From the IMG/VR virus record IMGVR_UViG_3300045242_000089, positions 1 to 39,249 of that record: a stretch of DNA of 39,249 nt. One strand, given 5' to 3'. The translations under genes and the position numbers were made by a program. The DNA is from a virus. Each line of letters starts with the position of its first letter. Within the stretch, counting starts at the first letter, position 1. Of the stretch, positions 36,337 through 39,249 are shown piece after piece. The notes beneath the pieces were generated by a model. That model saw only the letters and a list, made by a program, of their open reading frames with translations. It did no database searches and was not told the origin of the DNA.

Positions 36337-38432
36337 TGTCTGCTGATCCGAACGACGCTGTAGCTTTCATGCGCATGGCGAATGAGGCCGAGTCGCACAA
36401 TCGTTCTGCTGGCCTTGAAGCGCTGCGCTTTCGCTATGGCGCACAATGGCACGCTCTCGCAATCCAATCGCGCGGCATCGATCGCCCGCAGTTGACCATC
36501 AATGAGACAAATACGTATGTGAAAAAGGTGACGAACGCGCAGCGCCAGCAACGGCCGCGCGGCAAGGCAAGTCCGCTTGATGACTTCGCGGACAAAAAGG
36601 TTGCCAAGATCGTGACCGGCCTCGGGCGCCACGTCGAAGTGAATTCGGACGCGGACTGCGCCTACGACACGGCATTCGATTTCGCGGCAACGATGGGTTG
36701 GGGCTACTGGCGCCTGCGCACGGATTACGTGAGCGAGGATTCGAGGCTCCAGGATATTTTCATTGATCCGATCGACAACCCCTTTACCGTGTCGTTCGAT
36801 CCGCACAGCAAGCTGCCTGACGGATCGGACGCGGAGCAGGCGCTGATTACGGACCTGATGCTGAAAACGGTGTTCCGCAAGCAATATCCTGACGCGCTCG
36901 AATCGGGCTTTAATGAAAATGGCGCGGGCAACAACGACCCCGACTGGATCACGGACCACGAGATACGGCTCGCGGAGTATTTCTACGTTGAACGCGTGCG
37001 CGCGAAGCTGGTATATCTCTCGAACGGAATGAACGTATGGGCGGACAGGCTGCCAACAACCGACGTGCTCGCCGCCGCCGGCCTCACTATCCAGGGCGAT
37101 CGCCAAAGTTTCAAGCGCACGGTGCGCTGGTGCAAGCAGTCGGCATTCGAAATCCTTGAGGAAAAGGAATTGCCTGGGCGCTGGATTCCGATCGTGCCGG
37201 TCTATTGGACCAGCGTCATCATTGACGGTAAGCGCATCCTGCGCGGCTTGGTCTACGACGCGATGGACCCGGCGCGGATGAATAACTACTGGCAGACAGC
37301 GATCACGGAATGGCTCGCACTCGCACCGAAAGCGAAATGGCTGATTGCAGAAGGGCAAGACGAGGGGCACGAGATAGAATTCAAGAATGCGAATCTGTCC
37401 GCCAATCCGGTACTGCGTTACAAGCAGACTGATCTTGCCGGACAGCCAGCTCCGCCGCCGGAGCGTGTGCAGGCCGAAATGCCGCCGCAAGGATTTATCG
37501 AGGCCGCATTCATGGCGAGCCAGAATCTTTCTCGCGTCATGGGCGTATTCGATCCGGCAGTGCGCGGCGGCGCGCAACACAAGTCGGACAAAACGCTGAA
37601 TGCGGAGCGCGGCCAGTCTGAAAACACGAACTTCGACGGCTACGACAATCTCACGCGCAGCATCTGCCATTCGTGGCGCATCATGCTCAGTTATTTTCCA
37701 GTCGTCTACGATACGCAGCGCGTGATGCGGATCATCGGCGAAGACGGCCGCGCCGAACTTATCACGCTGAATCAGAAAACGCAGGCGCAGGACGAGCAGG
37801 GCAATGCGATCGTCAAGGTGCTGAATGATGTGACCGTCGGTCAATACGATGTGGTGATGCAGACCGGGCCTGGATACGAAACGAGGCGGCAAGAGGGATC
37901 GGCCGCAATGCTTGAACTGCTCAATACGCCGCTCGGGGAAAAGATCGCTGCGACTGGGGACGATTTGATCGTGCGCGAGATGGATTTTAATGGGGCCGAT
38001 CAGATTGCTGACCGCTTGGCCGCCGCCAATCCGCTTGCCCAGATTAATGAAAAAGACGATGTGCCGCCGCGCGCCCAAATGCAGATCAAGGCGCTGCAAC
38101 AGCAATTGCAGCAGGCCGGCCAGCAGATGCAGGCGATGGCGCAGGAATTGAAGTACAAGGGTCAATTGGAACAACTCAAACAGGATGCCGAAACCAAGCG
38201 CGAGTTGATGCGGACCACGGTCAAGGCGCACGAAAACGAAGCGTGGCAACAGGAGGAACGCGAACAGGTGCAGTCAGTCGAGCGCACGCGGATGAATGAA
38301 TCGGCGGCGGATAATCAGACGAAGATTCTCGTCGAGGAAATCAAGGCGCACGTCGCGCTGCTTTTGGCGAAGATTGACGAGCGATTAGAGAATAAGGCGC
38401 GTGAAGGCGCAGAACGCAGCGCAACGCAGTAA
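36336..38432 (+). CDS. Portal protein, P22-type
   Basis: 698 residues, close to P22 gp1 at 725. N-terminal region: RYGAQWHALAIQSRGIDRPQ, LTINETNTYVKKVTNAQRQQ, RPRGKASPLDD. Core: FDFAATMGWGYWRLRTDYVS, FIDPIDNPFTVSFDPHSKLP, LAEYFYVERVR, RWIPIVPVYWTSVIIDGKRI. Late core: VRGGAQHKSDKTLNAERGQS, TRSICHSWRIMLSYFPVVYD. The last 130 residues are a Gln/Glu coiled coil (MQIKALQQQLQQAGQQMQAM), corresponding to the barrel that extends into the P22 head. It forms the dodecameric DNA gate docking TerL and gp4. Confidence 0.93.
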   Translation: MSADPNDAVAFMRMANEAESHNRSAGLEALRFRYGAQWHALAIQSRGIDRPQLTINETNTYVKKVTNAQRQQRPRGKASPLDDFADKKVAKIVTGLGRHVEVNSDADCAYDTAFDFAATMGWGYWRLRTDYVSEDSRLQDIFIDPIDNPFTVSFDPHSKLPDGSDAEQALITDLMLKTVFRKQYPDALESGFNENGAGNNDPDWITDHEIRLAEYFYVERVRAKLVYLSNGMNVWADRLPTTDVLAAAGLTIQGDRQSFKRTVRWCKQSAFEILEEKELPGRWIPIVPVYWTSVIIDGKRILRGLVYDAMDPARMNNYWQTAITEWLALAPKAKWLIAEGQDEGHEIEFKNANLSANPVLRYKQTDLAGQPAPPPERVQAEMPPQGFIEAAFMASQNLSRVMGVFDPAVRGGAQHKSDKTLNAERGQSENTNFDGYDNLTRSICHSWRIMLSYFPVVYDTQRVMRIIGEDGRAELITLNQKTQAQDEQGNAIVKVLNDVTVGQYDVVMQTGPGYETRRQEGSAAMLELLNTPLGEKIAATGDDLIVREMDFNGADQIADRLAAANPLAQINEKDDVPPRAQMQIKALQQQLQQAGQQMQAMAQELKYKGQLEQLKQDAETKRELMRTTVKAHENEAWQQEEREQVQSVERTRMNESAADNQTKILVEEIKAHVALLLAKIDERLENKAREGAERSATQ

Positions 38433-38452
38433 GTCACCGGAGGAATACATTT

Positions 38453-38677
38453 ATGAAGGATCAGCACACGCTTATTGCCGGCTACCGCGATCTGACGCAA
38501 GCCGAGATTGACTTGATGAACGCAATTAAGGCGAAGTCGGTAGAGCTCGGTACGCTTGTCGAAACGATGCGTGCCGATAAGACGCTCGATCAGCGTTGGG
38601 TATCCATTGGAGCGACCGACTGCCAGACCGGAATCATGGCGCTGATTCGTGCCGTTGCGCGGCCAACTACTTTCTGA
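38453..38677 (+). CDS. acb2: Acb2-type anti-CBASS cyclic-oligonucleotide sponge
   Basis: 74 residues from ATG 38453 behind CGGAGGAATACATTT. The pattern IAGYRDLTQAEIDLMNAIKA, VELGTLVETMRA, DQRWVSIGATDCQTGIMALI and RAVARPTTF matches the Acb2/Tad1 hairpin family: a short N-terminal helix and two long antiparallel helices ending in a conserved 'G-x-MAL-RAV-RP--F' tail. Known Acb2 proteins are hexamers that bind cyclic di- and trinucleotides and so prevent activation of CBASS effectors. Placement between portal and scaffold lets it be made with late genes. The family assignment is strong; activity here is inferred. Confidence 0.85.
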   Translation: MKDQHTLIAGYRDLTQAEIDLMNAIKAKSVELGTLVETMRADKTLDQRWVSIGATDCQTGIMALIRAVARPTTF

Positions 38678-38687
38678 GACGGGAATC

Positions 38688-38891
38688 ATGGCTGAACCTG
38701 CCGAAACCACGCAGGAAACGCCTGCCCGCATCGGCGCGGTAGAGGGCAAGCCGGACGTTGTACTCGTTACCGGCGAGAACTTCGACGCTTTCGTCACGCA
38801 ACAACTCGGGCCGCCGGCCGGCGTGGCCACTGACGAGAATCCGGATCCTGAGGCCGAGGGCGCTGCGGCTGACAGGAGCGCGGTGCAGTGA
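38688..38891 (+). pseudogene. Duplicated, truncated scaffold N-terminus
   Basis: From ATG 38688 the first 60 codons and two further bases are identical to the start of the scaffold gene at 39068. After base 38869 the sequence departs and the frame stops at 38891, giving 67 residues ending AADRSAVQ. It keeps a plausible ribosome-binding context, so a peptide may be made, but it lacks the coiled-coil and coat-binding parts. It most likely arose when the downstream small gene inserted or when the region was tandemly duplicated. Confidence 0.75.
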
Positions 38892-38893
38892 AA

Positions 38894-39075
38894 TGATATA
38901 CACGCCCGCGCAACGCTCACAACTAACAAACGACGCGGTCGGGAGGACGATTCAGTCTCTGATCTGGGAGCCTAAAGGGCGCTACTGGGTTATGACGTTC
39001 ACCGACGGCGCTGAACTGTGTCTGAGGCTCATGGCAGAAATCGAGGACGTGACGATGGAGTCGGAAAATGGCTGA
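38894..39075 (+). CDS. Small protein inside the scaffold-duplication unit
   Basis: 60 residues from ATG 38894, behind AGGAGCGCGGTGCAGTGAA and two bases after the truncated scaffold copy. VGRTIQSLIWEPKGRYWVMT, FTDGAELCLRLMAEIED is a compact beta-rich fold seen in small phage proteins of unknown role. The stop lies 8 bases inside the intact scaffold gene, so the two are coupled. Its neighbour acb2 raises the possibility of a counter-defence role, but the sequence gives no direct hint. Confidence 0.68.
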
Positions 39076-39249
39076 ACCTGCCGAAACCACGCAGGAAACG
39101 CCTGCCCGCATCGGCGCGGTAGAGGGCAAGCCGGACGTTGTACTCGTTACCGGCGAGAACTTCGACGCTTTCGTCACGCAACAACTCGGGCCGCCGGCCG
39201 GCGTGGCCACTGACGAGAATCCGGATCCTGAGGCCGAGGGCGCTGCGGC
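39068..39249 (+). CDS. Scaffolding protein, 5' part (continues at base 128 of the window)
   Basis: ATG 39068 starts MAEPAETTQETPARIGAVEG, then KPDVVLVTGENFDAFVTQQL. The frame is open to the window end and joins exactly in frame to the scaffold ORF: the last 127 bases equal bases 1-127. The full gene is 1,050 bp. The N-terminal 60 residues are acidic and low in structure, as in other scaffolds. Confidence 0.85.
   Translation, partial: MAEPAETTQETPARIGAVEGKPDVVLVTGENFDAFVTQQLGPPAGVATDENPDPEAEGAA
39123..39249. repeat. 127-bp end overlap with bases 1-127 (circular contig)
   Basis: Bases 39123-39249 are identical to 1-127. The length equals the largest k-mer commonly used in short-read assembly, so this is best read as the closure overlap of a circular graph rather than as biological terminal repeats. 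The scaffold reading frame continues across the join. Confidence 0.85.

Larger units (their letters stand above)
38688..39249. repeat. 182-bp perfect direct repeat, copies 38688-38869 and 39068-39249
   Basis: Both copies begin at the scaffold ATG and are identical over 182 bases; they lie 380 bases apart and enclose the 38894-39075 gene. The upstream flanks differ immediately before the ATG and the downstream flanks differ immediately after CGCTGCGGC. Confidence 0.95.

Noticed and set aside
36333-38249. 638-residue open frame on the minus strand opposite the portal gene
   Set aside because: It mirrors the codon structure of a clear portal gene in GC-rich DNA, has no ribosome-binding site and no recognisable domain; other long antisense frames (for example 21995-23032 + and 6120-7067 -) are rejected for the same reason.
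1-39249. tRNA genes, CRISPR arrays, diversity-generating retroelement, IS elements
   Set aside because: No TPsiC-like arms in cloverleaf context, no regularly spaced repeats with spacers, no reverse transcriptase and no transposase were seen on reading either strand.

Overview
The window is a complete or near-complete genome of a tailed phage with P22-like (podovirus) architecture. Positions 1-127 are identical to 39123-39249. A 127-base end overlap is what a circular or terminally redundant genome gives after de Bruijn assembly at k=127, so the unit genome is about 39,122 bp. The sequence is GC-rich, uses Gram-negative-style Shine-Dalgarno sites, encodes a lipoprotein, and carries homing-type nucleases and a DUF3551-like exported protein. 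This points to a proteobacterial host (alpha or beta), which I cannot name. I see no integrase, excisionase, large CI-type repressor, tRNA or CRISPR array.

Layout. (1) Packaging and capsid genes, rightward, 33316 through the joined ends to 5193: a zinc-motif protein, a GroES-like co-chaperonin, a small-terminase candidate, TerL, three small genes, portal, an Acb2-type anti-CBASS protein, a partial duplicate of the scaffold N-terminus, a small gene, scaffold (39068 joined to 995), two small genes, coat, a GIY-YIG homing nuclease, and small beta-rich proteins. (2) Tail and ejection genes, 5198-16447: gp4-like connector, gp10-like plug, a short fibre-like protein, a cupin, three ejection proteins in the P22 7-20-16 order, a leftward small membrane-protein gene in the P22 sieA position, a beta-helix tailspike and a second tail protein. 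(3) Lysis and small genes, 16458-19972: several tiny membrane proteins, a holin candidate, a terminator at 17923-17950, a lipoprotein, an HNH/AP2-type protein and a GH108 endolysin. (4) Leftward early operon, 27315 down to 20001: about twenty tightly overlapping genes including ERF annealase, a coiled-coil protein, YqaJ exonuclease, an HNH nuclease and many small zinc-ribbon or unknown genes. (5) Rightward early and replication region, 27418-33057: a Cro-like HTH gene, winged-helix genes, a C4-like antisense RNA element with its own promoter, an HNH nuclease, a DUF1376 replication-type protein containing iteron-like repeats, a noncoding stretch with a DnaA box, a zinc-ribbon/AT-hook protein and a PD-(D/E)XK-like nuclease.

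How it fits together. The divergent promoter region at 27316-27417 drives recombination genes leftward and regulators/replication rightward. Late transcription runs from about 33.1 kb through the joined ends to the lysis genes. The most notable signals are: (a) both ends of the scaffold gene carry an inserted small gene flanked by a direct repeat (182 bp, unit 380 bp, at the 5' end; 18 bp, unit 370 bp, at the 3' end); (b) a C4-like RNA whose second loop is perfectly complementary to the ribosome-binding region of the following HNH gene; (c) several other leaders whose hairpins hide the Shine-Dalgarno site; (d) an acb2-like gene; and (e) an iteron-like array inside the DUF1376 gene.
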